Assembly (NCBI GenBank): GCA_001632425.1
Contig: KV425551.1
Location: forward strand, 62,001 to 126,000
Direction: 5' to 3'
Length of the DNA stretch: 64,000 bases
Source of the DNA: Neolentinus lepideus HHB14362 ss-1
Lineage: Eukaryota; Basidiomycota; Agaricomycetes; Gloeophyllales; Gloeophyllaceae
Positions 1 to 12,214 of the stretch are shown here, piece after piece. Made by a program: the position numbers and the translations under genes. Below the pieces are notes generated by a model, which did not search any database, was not told the DNA's origin, and saw only the letters and a program-made list of their open reading frames with translations. Within the stretch, counting starts at the first letter, position 1, and each line of letters starts with the position of its first letter.

Positions 1-5
1 CCAAA

Positions 6-437
6 TCATCGCCGAGTGGTTGTCATTTGTACTTTCAAAGGCAGGCTGTTGAGAAATGTGAGATTAGAGCTGTCGTAGAGACCATATGGGTAGGATGCAC
101 CGACCGATGCCTCTCTACGAGCTCTCTTCCCTCTTCTCCACATATCCACATCCCATTTCTGTGGCGCCTCTGTGGCAGACTCGTCACGATAGGACGGACT
201 GAAAGGCTGATGCGGGTGGGCTCTCTTGGTGGCACAGTTCCATACATCATCAGCAAGGAAACGCGGCGCGGACGATGGCGAGGCCGACGCAGAGTTTGAT
301 CTTCGACGACGGGTGGTATGTCTGATGGGCGACGACAGCATTGGCAACGACTTAATGGCGCGTAAGCGACGGTGATGATGGAGGGACGAAGCAAGGAGGA
401 GAGAGGAGAAATACGGGACCGGGTCGAAGGTGATCAA
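6..437 (-). CDS. Hypothetical protein, weak call
   Basis: An open frame of 143 codons with a stop at 6-8. The product is basic and rich in Ser and Arg in its first half (several Arg-Arg runs near residues 42-47), followed by a more mixed segment with Trp, Tyr and acidic residues. I recognise no family. The reverse frame of the same stretch is also open, so the evidence that it is coding is thin. It lies at the window edge; the true gene could splice out of this frame and continue to the left. Confidence 0.25.
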   Translation of the reverse strand: MITFDPVPYFSSLLLASSLHHHRRLRAIKSLPMLSSPIRHTTRRRRSNSASASPSSAPRFLADDVWNCATKRAHPHQPFSPSYRDESATEAPQKWDVDMWRRGKRARREASVGASYPYGLYDSSNLTFLNSLPLKVQMTTTRR

Positions 438-2329
438 GTTGGTTTACCGCCACTGCCCGTCCGTCCCTTCACGTGCCACCTCCATCCATCGCCTTTGCCT
501 CGTTAGGACGGTGGCTGCTCATACACTCTCCTGGTCTCATCTTCCCCTTCTGGACCCTCGACCGTTCGCTCTCTTCTGCTGGCAGATAACACGCTGTTGC
601 CAATTCGTTGCTTTCATCTGTTCTCACAGCTATTGTTAGTATCCGGGCCCGCGTCGCCAGTCAGTGCAGAGGTATACCCCTTCCGAGTCTGACTAGACCC
701 CTCTGCACAAGGCTTCTCCTTTGTCGTCCGTAGTTATCTGATGATCATCGTGCTGCATGATGTGGATTCGTCGTGCTCTGTATTTCCTCCTTGAACCTGT
801 GACTGGGTACTAGCTTCTCGCGGGCCATCAAGACGTTGCAATCAGGCTGGACCACCCCTTGGCTGTCGTCATTCGTCCGATAAAGATACTCTACGTTGGC
901 TCTCAGGTCATCTTCAGAGTAAACTCGTGCCGAGCATTCCACTTCTATTTTTGTGTCCGCTCAGAGACAGAAGACGTGGACAATGAATAGAGATGGCCTA
1001 TTCATGCACGGTTCAAATCCTCGATCGGTCCGAAGAAGTTGTAGAAGGATAGCCTACGAGAGCACACACGTGGCTATTTCGAGGTTGTTTGTTCTTCGGC
1101 TGAATCGACGGCTGCGTCGCAGAGACCGTCAATTGGGTCTATTGTTTGTCGTCTTCTCTCCAAGGCAGCGGTGTTTACCCACCCGATGTCTCCGTCGAGC
1201 AGTCCGAATGCAAAAAGGCCATCGAATCTCCGCCTGAGTATATTCCCCTCCGTATCACGGTGTTCACCGGATACCATCTTATCCTGGCTACGTGCGCAGC
1301 ACCAGTTAATTGCGCTACAATCTCTGCCCCAGTCCAGTAGCCTGACCAACATGAAACGCCTAATTACCATACGGCGCTTGCCATCGTCTACATTGTACCA
1401 AGCTAAAGTATCAGCTCACCTGCCCTGATCACCTGCTTTTCTCCTGTAACCTCTGGAACTACTTTCGCAGATGAATTAGCATCCTTTGCGACTTATGACA
1501 CCGCCACAAAATAATCTGCAGCCAAAGAACTCGGCATACCGTCATGGCCCTGGTTCTTGCTACATCTATACAACTTCTGGTCATACAAACTGTTCTATTT
1601 TCGGACGATGTGCCGTTGTCCAATCCAATCTATGTCATTGGCCTTATGACAACCAACGTCGATGGTGTCTACTCCGTCCGTTGGTCGGCGACATTTAAAC
1701 ATCTGAACTCCCGAAGCTTGATTATCTCCTTTCACGACAGAAATCATTCAGACCGCGATTGCCAGGTTTCAGTATTATTCAGAGACAAGACGAACCAATC
1801 TAATGTCGAGTTCACCAGAGTCCCGAGGAGCCTAGGGACAAACTGACTTCAAGTCCTGCGCTCCGTTATACCCGTTCTCGTCCTTCTTTGCGCCCTCTGG
1901 ATCAGCGCTCTTTCCTGATCGTCCTCTCGGTCATCTGACTCCATCACCGCAAGTTATTAACCTTAAGATATTTTCGTTCGGCCAGGGCGGTGGCAGTACA
2001 GTTCCTCTAGGTAGTAGAACACATAAAGGCCGGTCGAATGGTCGCTGCGCAATTTGCGCTGTTCGGAGTGATCACGACATTTTCATTAGCGGAGTCTGTA
2101 CAGTCAAACTGACAACTGACAGTCCGTAGAGTGTGCTGGTGGAGCGCTTCACGGCAAACAGCCTGTTCCCGTGGTCTTGTTCAGAGCCGTCTTCCATGCA
2201 AACCCTATATGCGTACTATGATATCGTACAAGGATTACGATCACGAAATCTGGTATATGCGAAGTATCTGAAAGCCGCCGGAATCACCACAGCTATTGCG
2301 ACAGACCCTGCCAACCCCCTACAAAACGC
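438..2329. other. Gene-poor stretch, no confident gene
   Basis: About 1.9 kb with only short open frames. Two look slightly protein-like: a 65-codon minus-strand frame at 745-942 (acidic, Tyr- and Asn-containing) and a 100-codon plus-strand frame at 1544-1846 that begins with a hydrophobic stretch. Neither joins to neighbouring frames through obvious GT..AG introns and neither resembles a family I know. The region could hold a decayed gene or the 3' flank of the ADH cluster. Confidence 0.4.
1067..1072. promoter_or_regulatory. CACGTG palindrome (E-box)
   Basis: CACGTG inside the left gene-poor stretch; another at 470-475. Could be chance, but the site recurs in several intergenic regions of the window. 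Confidence 0.25.
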
Positions 2330-3966
2330 TTACGCTAAATCCTGCGTCAAGATAAATCGATACTTCACGTCATTCCGCTTGACCCTCTCGACGGCTTGCT
2401 GGGCATCCTTCATTGGGAGTTCTTCGATCCTAAAATGACACCAAAATTAACCGAGGTCCCTATTCCTTGTATTGCAAAACACTCACCAAGGTTTTATGCC
2501 TTTCGCAGCAGCCAAATTCAACATCTCAATAGCCTCCTTCTTATTCCCAATATGCGATCCGCCCATGAAGGATCCATTGGCCTCAAAATCAAATGCCATC
2601 ACTTGCGGGAGGGGCTTATCGGGCAGTCCGACAGAAATGAACTTGCCGTGAACCCAGAGCATCTTCAGGTACATGTTGAGCGGCATGTTGTCCGAGACGT
2701 CTCGAGTGGAGATGATGAGGTCCAATTCTTGTGTCAGTGGCTTCGTGAACTCGCCTTCCTGTTGAACAGAGTTCTGTTTAGACCATGGAAGAAAATCATG
2801 CCGGAATATATGCATACCTCGTCCGTTACAATGACGTGATCAGCACCCATCTTCTTGATATTGTCGACCTTGCTTTCACTGTGAGTGAAGGCATAGACTT
2901 CGGCACCCATCGCCTTCGCGAACAGGACCGCATAGTGGCCCTACGTGATACACATATTGGTCAAGGAAGTACTCCTCAGATCTTACAATGGCTTACTCAC
3001 CAGCCCTCCGATACCAAGGATCCCGACCTTCTTCCCCGGACCTGCGCCGTGCCGCTTGAGGGGAGAAAATACGGTGAGACCTGCGCAAAGCATAGATGCG
3101 GCGTATCGTGATTCAAGTTTGTCTGGAATCGGGAAAACAAATTGCTCATGGGCACGGATAGCTGTGGAGTAACCACCTTGGGTCTTCACTCCGTCAGGAT
3201 ACTTGCCAGCCTGTATAGTGTGGGCATAAGAATGCTCCCTCGAGGAAAGAGCCAGGGAATCACACGTAGGTATTGATTTTCTGTGGACAGTATTGCTCGT
3301 TATCCGACTTGCATGAACGACACGAGTAGCAGGCGCCAATCTGCGCTCCGACTCCTGCGCGGTCGCCAACCTTGAAGCCCTTGACTTTGGCACCGACTCG
3401 AGTAACCTTGCCGACAATTTCATGACTGTCAAACACAGTTGTTTAATGTTCCTCTATATGCTCCAGTGGACGTACCCGACTACCAGGGGTGTTGGGAATG
3501 AACCCCATCTGTGACCCTTGTTAGCACTTTGTGGATACGGATCACAGTGAACCTACCCTGAGGTGATAGTGTGGACATCCGAGCCGCAAACACTGGGTGA
3601 AGCTGTACGACAACTGCGCTCTCCACGGACGTATTGCACTCACCCACAATGGGTGATAGCGATTTCCACATCTGTGTCTTGCCATGTCTTGGGTTGGAAG
3701 TGGATTACGTCGAAAGTACTCTATCCAAAAGGTAAGTTTGGTTGCTCTCGATCATGTTCAGAAGCACTCGCCCAGTTATTAGCGTCTGACGTCGACCAGG
3801 ATTAGATCAAATACGTCCTTGCATAAACAGCACATATCCTTCGCTTACCAGTCACGGCGTAGCCCTTGAACTCCACATTCGCTGGAACCGGTGCTGTTTG
3901 CTCTGACGCAGACACAGTCGCAGCGTGACTGAAGCGTTTCTTGATGCCGCCGATAATGGAAGACAT
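2330..3966 (-). CDS. Zinc-dependent alcohol dehydrogenase, CAD type (copy A)
   Basis: A medium-chain, zinc-dependent dehydrogenase of the cinnamyl alcohol dehydrogenase/yeast Adh6 class, expected to interconvert aldehydes and alcohols with NADP(H) in the cytosol. Ten exons join to a protein starting MSSIIGGIKKRF. Visible motifs are CGSDVHTI with the catalytic-zinc Cys, GHEIVG, the four-Cys structural-zinc loop CYSCRSCKSDNEQYC, MLCAG with the third catalytic-zinc ligand, and the Rossmann motif GIGGLG. The end is LTQDLA. The N-terminus is about 20 residues longer than in copies B and C. The second intron starts with GC (gcgagt after the Trp codon), where copies B and C have GT. It is the last of three head-to-tail paralogues. 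The family call is firm; the substrate cannot be read from sequence. Confidence 0.92.
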
Positions 3967-4761
3967 GCTCGCTGCAGGGTCGTACGCCAGTCAAGGATGC
4001 TCCAGGATGCTTAAGTACTTGGGCACGATCATATCAGAAGCCACGGCTTAATCCCGGGTCCTGAGTCTGATATGAGGTCATGCGGCGTACTCATGTATCA
4101 GTCCCAGGACGACCCATAGAACCATCTTCAATCTAACACCTTGTACAAGCACCGTCGTGGAGACTGGGTCTTGAGGGAGGACTGCAACCACGGTCTCCCT
4201 CCATAACATCACACTAACATGTTGGACTTCACATTATTGAGGAACAAGGGGTTCTTGAGCGAAAGGAAGAAATCCGAACAGGGAGAAGGCATGGCTGCCA
4301 ATGACAATCTAGTTGTGTCGTTAGGTTCAATAGGACTATAAATATGGCGGGGAAACACACCTCATTCAATCACAAAGTCCGACGGAACGCCGCAAGAGCA
4401 ATATTTACCGCTGCAATGAAACGATTACGATATGTTTCTATTAACTGATATTAATGATAATGACACGTCGCCTGATTTCTGCAAGTACGTAGTTGACGAC
4501 GAACTGGACACAGCGACTGAAGAGAATACATACGTACGCGTTCGTGTCAGTTCTGTATCATTGCTGTGCTTCCAGACCTTCAGCGAGAATCCGAAGGAGC
4601 TGCAGGGCTTCGAGATGTCGATGAAATATTGACAACAAGTCTAAAGTACATGGTATTCGATACCGCTTCCGATTTCGCTTCCGATTTTCTTACACGAGCC
4701 GGGAGTAAAGGTATGCAGGCGCTCCTGCTCCATCACAAATAACTAACGTGTAGTATGACCA
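3967..4761. other. Spacer between ADH copies A and B
   Basis: Holds the promoter of copy A (read leftward) and the 3' flank of copy B. A TATA-like stretch lies near 4336-4344 but is about 370 bp from the copy A start, so its role is doubtful. A 66-codon plus-strand frame at 4432-4632 is acidic and unrecognised. Confidence 0.4.
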
Positions 4762-6310
4762 TCACGCGAGGTCCTGGGTCAGGACGAACCTGTACCGAAC
4801 GTCGTTGCGCTTAAGTCTTTCGACGGCTTGCTTGGCTTCCTTCATGGGAAGCTCTTCGATCCTGCGTGCGTATGATACACGTGAGATGGCTTAGGTATAA
4901 ACATGACAGGAAAAGGCGCACCATGGCTTGATATTCTTGTCTGCGGCCAGCTGAAGCATTTCAATAGCTTCCTTCTTGCTACCGATGTGCGTACTCCCCA
5001 AGTAGCACCCGTTGGGGTTGAAATCGAACGGGGACAACTGGGGAAGGGGTTTATCAGGTAGCCCCACAGTCACAAATCGGCCGTGAACCCAAAGCATGCT
5101 CAAATACTGTTGCAAGGGCATGCCCTCAGCCACGTCTCGTGTGGAGACGATAAGATCAAGGGTTTGTGCGAGATCCTTGGCGAACTTGCCTTTCTATATG
5201 ATAGGACTACAGATCAAGCATATGTCCAAAGGTGAATGTGGAATAATACTGACATCATCGGTTACAACGACGTGGTCGGCACCCATCTTCTTGATGTCCT
5301 CGACTTTATCCTTGTTGTGAGTGAAAGCGTATATTTCGGCACCCAAAGCTTTCCCAAACAATATAGCATAGTGACCCTTCAGACGATCAGTTGCCCTGAT
5401 AGCATACAGCATATCAAAATTCTTACCAGTCCTCCTATTCCAACTATGCCGACCTTCTTACCCGGACCAGCCCCGTTACGCTTTAGTGGAGAGAACACCG
5501 TGAGACCAGCGCATAACATCGATGCCGCGTCACGAGACTCGAGCTTATCCGGGATTGCGAACACGAACTGCTCGTTGCCTCGAATGGCTGTGGAGTATCC
5601 TCCTTGCGCGAGTGTTCCATCAGGGTATTTTGACGCCTGGACAGTCGCATTAATCCCTGGCCAGGGCATGAAGTGATCGACACACATATGTACTGATTGA
5701 TTTGGGGCAATAGTTCTCGTTGTCGGTCTTACACGCTCTGCAAGAATAGCAGCTACCGATCTGTGCTCCAATGCCAGCACGATCGCCAACTTTGAAGCCC
5801 TTGACCTTGGAGCCAACTCGTGTCACTTTGCCAACGACTTCGTGTCTGAATTGAAATGGTTCAGTTAACATAGAAGTGTGTTGAATGATGTGATAGGCGT
5901 ACCCAACTACGAGAGGGAAGGGCGCCTCTCCCCATCTAGTAGGCTGTTGTTAAATCACTCCAATTTCACGTCGAAGCACACATACCCGCCAGTAATAGTG
6001 TGAACATCAGAGCCACAGACGCTAAGCAATGTCCAAACGTCTCAATCGCATGTTGCAGCGGCGTACGGGGGAATTACTCACCCACAGTGCGTGATCGCTA
6101 TTTCAATGTCCGTATCCTCGAACTCTTTCGGCTTGAATTCTATGACATTGAAGTCGCTCTGGAAACAGAATAAGCACCCATCATGGCTGATTTCGACGGT
6201 CACTCACCCAATTCTTGGGGTCTAAATTATCCTCATCAGCACCAAGAAAAACATTGAACGTGGCATAGCATACCGGAGATCGCGTAGCCTTTGAACTCGA
6301 CTGAAGACAT
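4762..6310 (-). CDS. Zinc-dependent alcohol dehydrogenase, CAD type (copy B)
   Basis: Second of three tandem paralogues. The protein starts MSSVEFKGYAIS and ends LTQDLA. It keeps all zinc ligands: CGSDVHTI, GHEVVG, the structural loop CYSCRACKTDNENYC and the MLCAG Cys. The Rossmann motif GIGGLG and a following THNKDK segment suit NADP(H) binding as in Adh6/CAD enzymes. Nine introns sit at the same codons as in copies A and C; the one after the Trp codon uses a normal GT donor (gtgagt). Nothing indicates inactivation. The close similarity to A, the shared orientation and the shared introns argue for unequal crossing-over rather than independent insertion. Role is inferred as aldehyde detoxification or aromatic alcohol metabolism; the exact substrate is unknown. 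Confidence 0.93.
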
Positions 6311-6784
6311 ACCGAACAAAGTGAAAGAGATGAGAAGACTGAGATGCGGATTGTGCTGGGACGAGCCTGCTTTTTAAGTGCGGGCCCAATGCGTCGGGTG
6401 TGGAATTGATGACAGGACGCGCTCGCCGATGACGAAAAGCAGCGGAGCAGACATAGCTAGTGCCAATGATGACAATATTAGTGTAGTGAAGTCATTCGAT
6501 CCAAGTCCTGCGAGTCCCGATTTGGTAGGCAGATTTCCTGATCAAACAAAGTAGATGAGATGTCTTCTGATTGGACGCCACTCGGCCCCGCGACACTTCG
6601 GTCTACACTTTCTTTGCCTGTAGCCACAGCGACGAGGCAGCCATGCGGTCACATCCAAGACATTCTAAACAAGTCTATATTGTCTAAATATTATCGACAC
6701 CTATCACAGCTGTCAATCTATATCAACGTGACAACATCGAACATCCTTACATCTCCCCTCCCGCTCGCATCGGATATCTTCCGT
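6311..6784. other. Spacer between ADH copies B and C
   Basis: 474 bp with the leftward promoter of copy B and the 3' flank of copy C. An AT-rich tract on the minus strand near 6371-6377 (TTAAAAAG-like) may serve as a weak TATA element about 60 bp before the copy B start. No gene seen. Confidence 0.4.
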
Positions 6785-8366
6785 CTACTCGACGTCGATC
6801 GGCGAGATGTCCTGCTTCAGCACAAACCGATACCGCACATCCCCCTTCTTCACCCGCTGCACGGCTTCGCTCGCCTTGCTCATCGGAAGCTCCTCAATCC
6901 TACGCCAGGATATAAATACCACATTAAAAAAATGAATATACATATAGCCCACTTACCAGGGACGAATATTTTTCGCAGCGGCAAACTGCAGCATCTCCAC
7001 CGCTTCCTTCTTGTTACCAAGGTGCGAACCACCGAGGAACGCGCCACACAGGAAGTCGAATGCCTTCATCGAGGGCAGCGGCTCGTCGGGCAGACCCACC
7101 ATCACGAACTTGCCGTGCACCCAGAGCATGCTGAGGTAGTCAGCCAGAGGCATGCCCGCGCCGACATCGACAGCGCAGACGATGAGGTCCAGCTGCATCT
7201 CAAGTGACTTGGCGAAGTCAGGGTTCTATAACGAGCCGTTATCAGAACGTAGATTCGTGAGCTTCAACCACAGCGAGGAACGTACGCTGCCGGTGACGAT
7301 GATATGGTCAGCGCACATTTTCTTGATATCTTCCACTTTTCGGTCGCTGTGCGTGAAAGCATAGACCTCCGCACCCATGGCCTTGGCAAACAGTAGGGCA
7401 TAGTGTCCCTGTGGTGTGATGAAGCACACTGAGTACAGATAAATGGATCGGATAATGATGAGATACTGACGAGACCACCAATGCCAATGATTCCAACCTT
7501 TTTGCCCGGACCACAACCATGCCGCTTCAGAGGAGAGTAGACTGTGAGGCCAGCGCACAGCATGGACGCTGCATCCTTCAGCCGTAGGTTGTCCGGAATG
7601 GGGAAGACAAATAGTTGGTTGGCCCGGATAGCGGTTGAGTAACCACCTTGTGCGAAAACACCATCAGGGTACTTGTCGTTCTACAGACGACAAAGTCAAC
7701 GAGTTATGCCTATCATATAACACCGCAACTCACGTAGGTATCAATTTTCGTGGGGCAATAGTTCTCCTGGTCCTCTTTGCACGCTCTGCACTTGTAGCAG
7801 CTGCCGATCTGCGCGCCTACTCCGACCCGGTCGCCGACCTTGAATTCCTTAACGTTGGCGCCTACCCGGGTAACCTGGCCGACAATTTCATGCCTGCATG
7901 CGCATTTCCCAGAGAACATCAGAGCTAGCTCATGCGGGACGGGAAAGCGGAATAGCGACGTACCCGACAACAAGCGGAGTCGGGATCTTTCCCCACCTAA
8001 ACCGCGTCGGAGTAAGTTAGGAGAATAGGAAATGCAAATAGATAGGGAATTCACCCCTCGGTGATCGTGTGGACGTCCGAGCCGCAGACACTGGAATAAC
8101 ATTAACGGAGCGAAATGATAAAGTGTACTCAGTGCCTACCCGCAGTAGGCGATGCGCAGTTCAACGTCGTCGTCCTCGAAAGTCTTTGGCTGATATTCAA
8201 CGACGTTGAATTGTGACTGTTGCGACTATTAGGAGACTTCGGTGTGAGATTGTGATCTTCTCACCCAAAGATTTGCGTCTGTGAAATGTAATCAGCACCT
8301 GCGCCTGATGTGACAAAAGTAAACCGTACCAGTGATGGCATACCCCTTGAATTCGGCTTTAGACAT
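6785..8366 (-). CDS. Zinc-dependent alcohol dehydrogenase, CAD type (copy C)
   Basis: First of the three tandem copies in transcription order and the most diverged. It starts MSKAEFKGYAIT and has a longer tail, ending DISPIDVE instead of TQDLA. Catalytic and structural zinc ligands are intact (CGSDVHTI, GHEIVG, CYKCRACKEDQENYC, MLCAG), as is GIGGLG. The NADP-site segment is THSDRK, as expected for NADPH-preferring members. The coenzyme-binding half differs in several positions, for instance CAVDVGAG where copy A has ISTRDVSD. Nine introns match copies A and B, including the one that splits the Rossmann motif (GIGGL/GHYA). Function is assigned at family level only. Confidence 0.92.
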
Positions 8367-9785
8367 GGTGAGTGCTCACAGAAAAATTAACGCAAGAATG
8401 GTGAGGGCCGAGTCAACTCGTTCCCCTTATACCTTCTCCTCCAGTGTGATATGACTTCACATGCGGTTCTCCGTTGTGGAGGTCAATGTCATGGTTTGTA
8501 ATCGGAAGTAACGAAGAGGCACCGTATCAGGCCGGCGAGATAATTATGGCACAACTGGCTGACAGACGCTACGTTCGAGTAGCGTCGCTATGATTGGGCG
8601 AACGCGAGAAACGGAAGAATGCAGGTGGCTACGGTGGGTGCGGCATTAAGCCACAATTCTGTGCAAAGAGGCATTAATGTCGGCGACATAAGAACAAGGC
8701 CGAGTGCTCGAGATTGTGGCGTTTCCACCAGCGAGCCAGCGATCATCCGAGTCATCGATGGGTGGAAGCAGACGCTCGGATCCGGGCGACGTGTCCGACG
8801 CCAGCGTGGAAGATGTCCGGTCGGCCCGACATCTGCAAAGAATATGATTCGTCCCTTGTTCGTCCTTCCACTTCCTGCGAGGCTTCCGTTTCGACAGACT
8901 ACGTTATTTGTTGACACACGCTTCCCGGTGCTAGCTTGCTGCATTCTCTGTCACTGCAAGTCTACCACCCAGGAAATGAGGTTGGACGCCCACGGCTCCG
9001 CGAGCTTGAATTGATAGCCCTTGAATTGATAATGAACAAGCATGCAAAATAGAATTGTCGGCGCATTGAATACTATTTTCGTGGCGTCGCCACACTCGCT
9101 AATTATATGACCCGATGGCACCTGGCGTCGAAAATTCCTGTGGCAGCCCTTGAACGAGACGATCGTCCGGCATCCGCCCGGCCACAAGTACCAAGACACT
9201 GCGAAGCTTGCAGGTGGCGCGGCTTCGAGTCGGTTCTGAAGCTTTGTCGATCAGAAGTTGCGTGAAGTGAGCGGCAGCAGCTCTTCACGGTCTTTTCACT
9301 GTCCGAATGTCGCGACCGTTTGGGAATATATGGCTACAAGCAAGTCTGTGGAAATGATCTGCGACGACCGTCGGGACTTTCTGCCGATCCTCGTACGTAC
9401 ATATCGGCTTTGCACGCCAATTGCAACAAATCTGTTACGGCTCTGAAATACGACATTTAGCTTCCTCTGGGCTCAATTCGTTCCAGTCAAGTAATAATTG
9501 TACGCAGCATCCATGCCTGCACCGAAGAGCAGGCGTGATTGCTCTGGTTCTCGAGAGATTATGTTGTCCAATTCGCTTTATTATGGCATATGTTTCAATT
9601 CGTGTCTGTCGCACTGACAGTGATTGCTCCAGCACCCTTGCATCCGACCCTGAATTTGCTGCCTCTCTTCACAACACTTTCACCCGCTTACCATTGGTTG
9701 CGCCTCTTCAACAGGTACTTTTCATGAGCTGAACGCACTCAAATCGCGCCTGCAAGTACTCCGGTCGAGGCCACTTGTCTCCATC
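8367..9785. other. Intergenic region, divergent promoters
   Basis: About 1.4 kb between ADH copy C (leftward) and the C2H2 gene (rightward). Two overlapping opposite-strand frames (8588-8944 minus, 8619-9014 plus) are open but have no recognisable content and mirror each other, so neither is called. A long 5' UTR of the C2H2 gene may occupy the right part. Confidence 0.4.
8425..8431 (-). promoter_or_regulatory. TATA-like element of ADH copy C
   Basis: Minus-strand TATAAGG about 60 bp before the copy C start codon, a plausible core promoter position. Seen in sequence; function inferred. Confidence 0.45.
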
Positions 9786-12214
9786 ATGTCTTCGGACCAA
9801 AAGTCGTCTTCCCCACTGCCCTCGGTCAAGTTTGTTCTGGAGGCTTCGCTCGTCATTGCGTCCGATGCCGAGAGGTGTCGCGCTTTTTCCGCCTCTGCGT
9901 CGTGCACTACAGCGCCTCAGGTGAATCAAACTTGTGCAGACGCAGCAACAAGGGATGCAAAACAACACAGACAACGAACAACTAGTCTCGACTCGTATCC
10001 AGGCCGGGACGTAGACTGGAAAGTATGGGGCCGTAGACTGGGCGACGTTCCTTCGGACATGCTATCCGTCTTCAGGGCGGACGGCTTCGGGTATCGCACC
10101 CATGTGTTTGTATCCTCCTCGATTATGAACGTTTTGCTCATTTAATCATACCACCACTACAGGTCTTACGATGAAGACTCTGAGGGTGTCCGGGGAATGG
10201 ACGTCGACACTCAGGCTGTTTCGGATCCAGTCTTCCCGTTCCTCTCAACGGGCCCACAAGAGATGTTTGTTCACGAGTTTCTTCTGCCTCCTTCCGACCC
10301 TCTAGGCGACAAAGACCTCGTCAAGTTGGATGATACCTCTGCCGACAATATGGAGCTAGATGGCCATGCAGAGGACGCCTCTATGTCTGTTGACGATCCC
10401 GTAGCTACATCCAAGACTGAGGACGCGGCTTCTTCCACAGCTGATGACTCTTTTATTGGACAAGACGGTTATGATTATCCCCAGTCTTCTTTGCGATCCG
10501 GTACCAGGAAGCTTGCCAACTCTCCAGCTCATCACTCGACGCCGGTACACTCACGACAAGCTTCGGGACACGAGCGCTCTTTCGAAGAAACTGGACGCAT
10601 ACATCTTGCTCAGCCGCCTAGCATGCTCTACCGCCCCACGCCGACTCGGCCATGGCACCGTAATCTACTTTCGGAAGTATCTACTTCGCCTGCTGGTCCC
10701 CAACCTTACTGCCGTTTCCCTAACAGCGTGCCAATAGCTCACTCACTCGTCCCTATTCGTCCGCCCCACAGCGACGTGTATTGTCAAAACATCTTACCAT
10801 CTTGTTCTATGCATCGTCTACCTGCTGCTCCAAGTTTTTCTGACTGTCGGACGACGCCTGTTCTTCTGTCTCCGTCCTCTTCGCTCTCTGATCTGTCTTC
10901 CGTCTCGTCCATGTTGACCTCTATGTCTGAAAGTCCCTATACCCGTTCTCGAGGGGAACGTGATGGCTTCGATATCGTTTCTCTGCCTGCCGACGCTACG
11001 CTCCAGACGGAGCTGCCTATGAATATGAAGCCAATTATTCCTAACATATACTCAGACTCTAGTTATTATGATACAACTCAGGCCGGGCTGTCTAGCTCTG
11101 CTCCTCCTCTTGAAGCCCACCCATCGCATCCTATCCATTGTCACACTTCGCTTCATCCTGCCCATAATTTCCCACCGTGTCCGCCCCGGCAGGAAGATTC
11201 GCAAAGCTTCGCCCCTAAAAAACAGAGAAGAAGCGAAAAGGCTATAATGGCGAAGGATGACCGTCAGGGTCGTCACGTACATAGGTGTCATTTATGTGCT
11301 CGTCAATTCGCTTTGCCGAACGGACTGGCTATACATCTCAAATGGCATAAAGAGGGTCCTGCCAATCAGGAGACGAAAGAGTTGGAGTCGACAAGTCAGT
11401 CTGTAGTCGACGCTTCCACCAGAGAATCTCCCGTCCCTCCCGTCCAGCTTCATGCCGTGCGTTATGACCCTGGAGACAACCATGCTGAATACGACATCGA
11501 CCCCCTGATGGTCATGCCCCCTTATCTGCCAAAGTGGCGCAGTGCTGAGCTGGCTCCCTCGGCTTCTCCTTTGCGGGAAGGTCTGGCTGTTGATCAGTTC
11601 CCCGAACCGCTTGAAAACCGAAATGGCCTGGGTCTTTTTTTACCTCCTGCTGCGCTTTCCTCGCCGCATGCCCCTACCGTTCACTCCTTCGATGTTCCCT
11701 TGGCACCGCTCTGTATCCCTGATACACGAAGCTCATTCGGTCCGCAGGGACCTGAATATCGGCATCTACCTCTGGATCAATCTCCTGATAATGCGGTCTC
11801 TTGGCAGAGGTATCGTGATTCACCTGGCCCCCCGGGTGCAGACGATAGCAAGGTGCGTCGTGCCCTGCGGTCGCCTTGACGTAAAATGGGTGCTGACTTA
11901 CTGACTCTTCCTATCAGGTATCCATAGATCGCGTGCCTGAAAGTCCTTTGAATGTCGACCCATTCTCTTCCTACGGAGAAAGACGCCACTGTTTGGATGC
12001 CGGCTCCACGACCCAGCCTCATGTCTCGGACGCCCGAGATGCTTCTCCTCGCACCATGCCTTCGCAGGCCGCTCTGTTCGCTCCCCAGAGGTCCTGCGTC
12101 GTTACGCCGCCCCGCGCGCGTCTGCAAATGTTTTCAGATGATCTATCGCCTCTGAAAGAGCTTGTGGAATTGAGGCCTCTTCCGTTTAGTCGCAACGATG
12201 TGTACCGAAGCTAG
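9786..12214 (+). CDS. C2H2 zinc-finger protein, putative transcription factor
   Basis: Three exons (9786-10105, 10163-11852, 11918-12214) join in frame to 768 aa; introns are 57 and 65 nt. One C2H2 finger is visible near 11281-11350, with the order CHLCARQF then HLKWH, preceded by a basic stretch (PKKQRRSEK) that could be a nuclear localisation signal. The rest is long, low in order and rich in Ser, Pro and Asp, with an acidic N-terminal segment (MELDGHAEDASMSVDDP region) that resembles activation domains. A single finger makes sequence-specific binding alone uncertain. I infer a nuclear regulator; targets are unknown. The first Met is the first in-frame ATG of the upstream exon. Confidence 0.75.

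Noticed and set aside
1005..1030. tRNA-like T-arm (GGTTCAAATCC)
   Set aside because: The flanking bases do not pair as a T stem and no acceptor or anticodon stem was found.
2396..3111. Plus-strand ORFs over ADH copy A (147 and 108 codons)
   Set aside because: Antisense shadows of the exons with ISTRDVSD and GHYAVLFAKAMG.
6560..7207. 215-codon plus-strand ORF
   Set aside because: It is the antisense of the 3' exons of ADH copy C; the minus strand carries family motifs, the plus strand none.
8588..9014. Opposing ORFs of 118 and 131 codons
   Set aside because: Mirror-image open frames without protein-like patterns or splice links.
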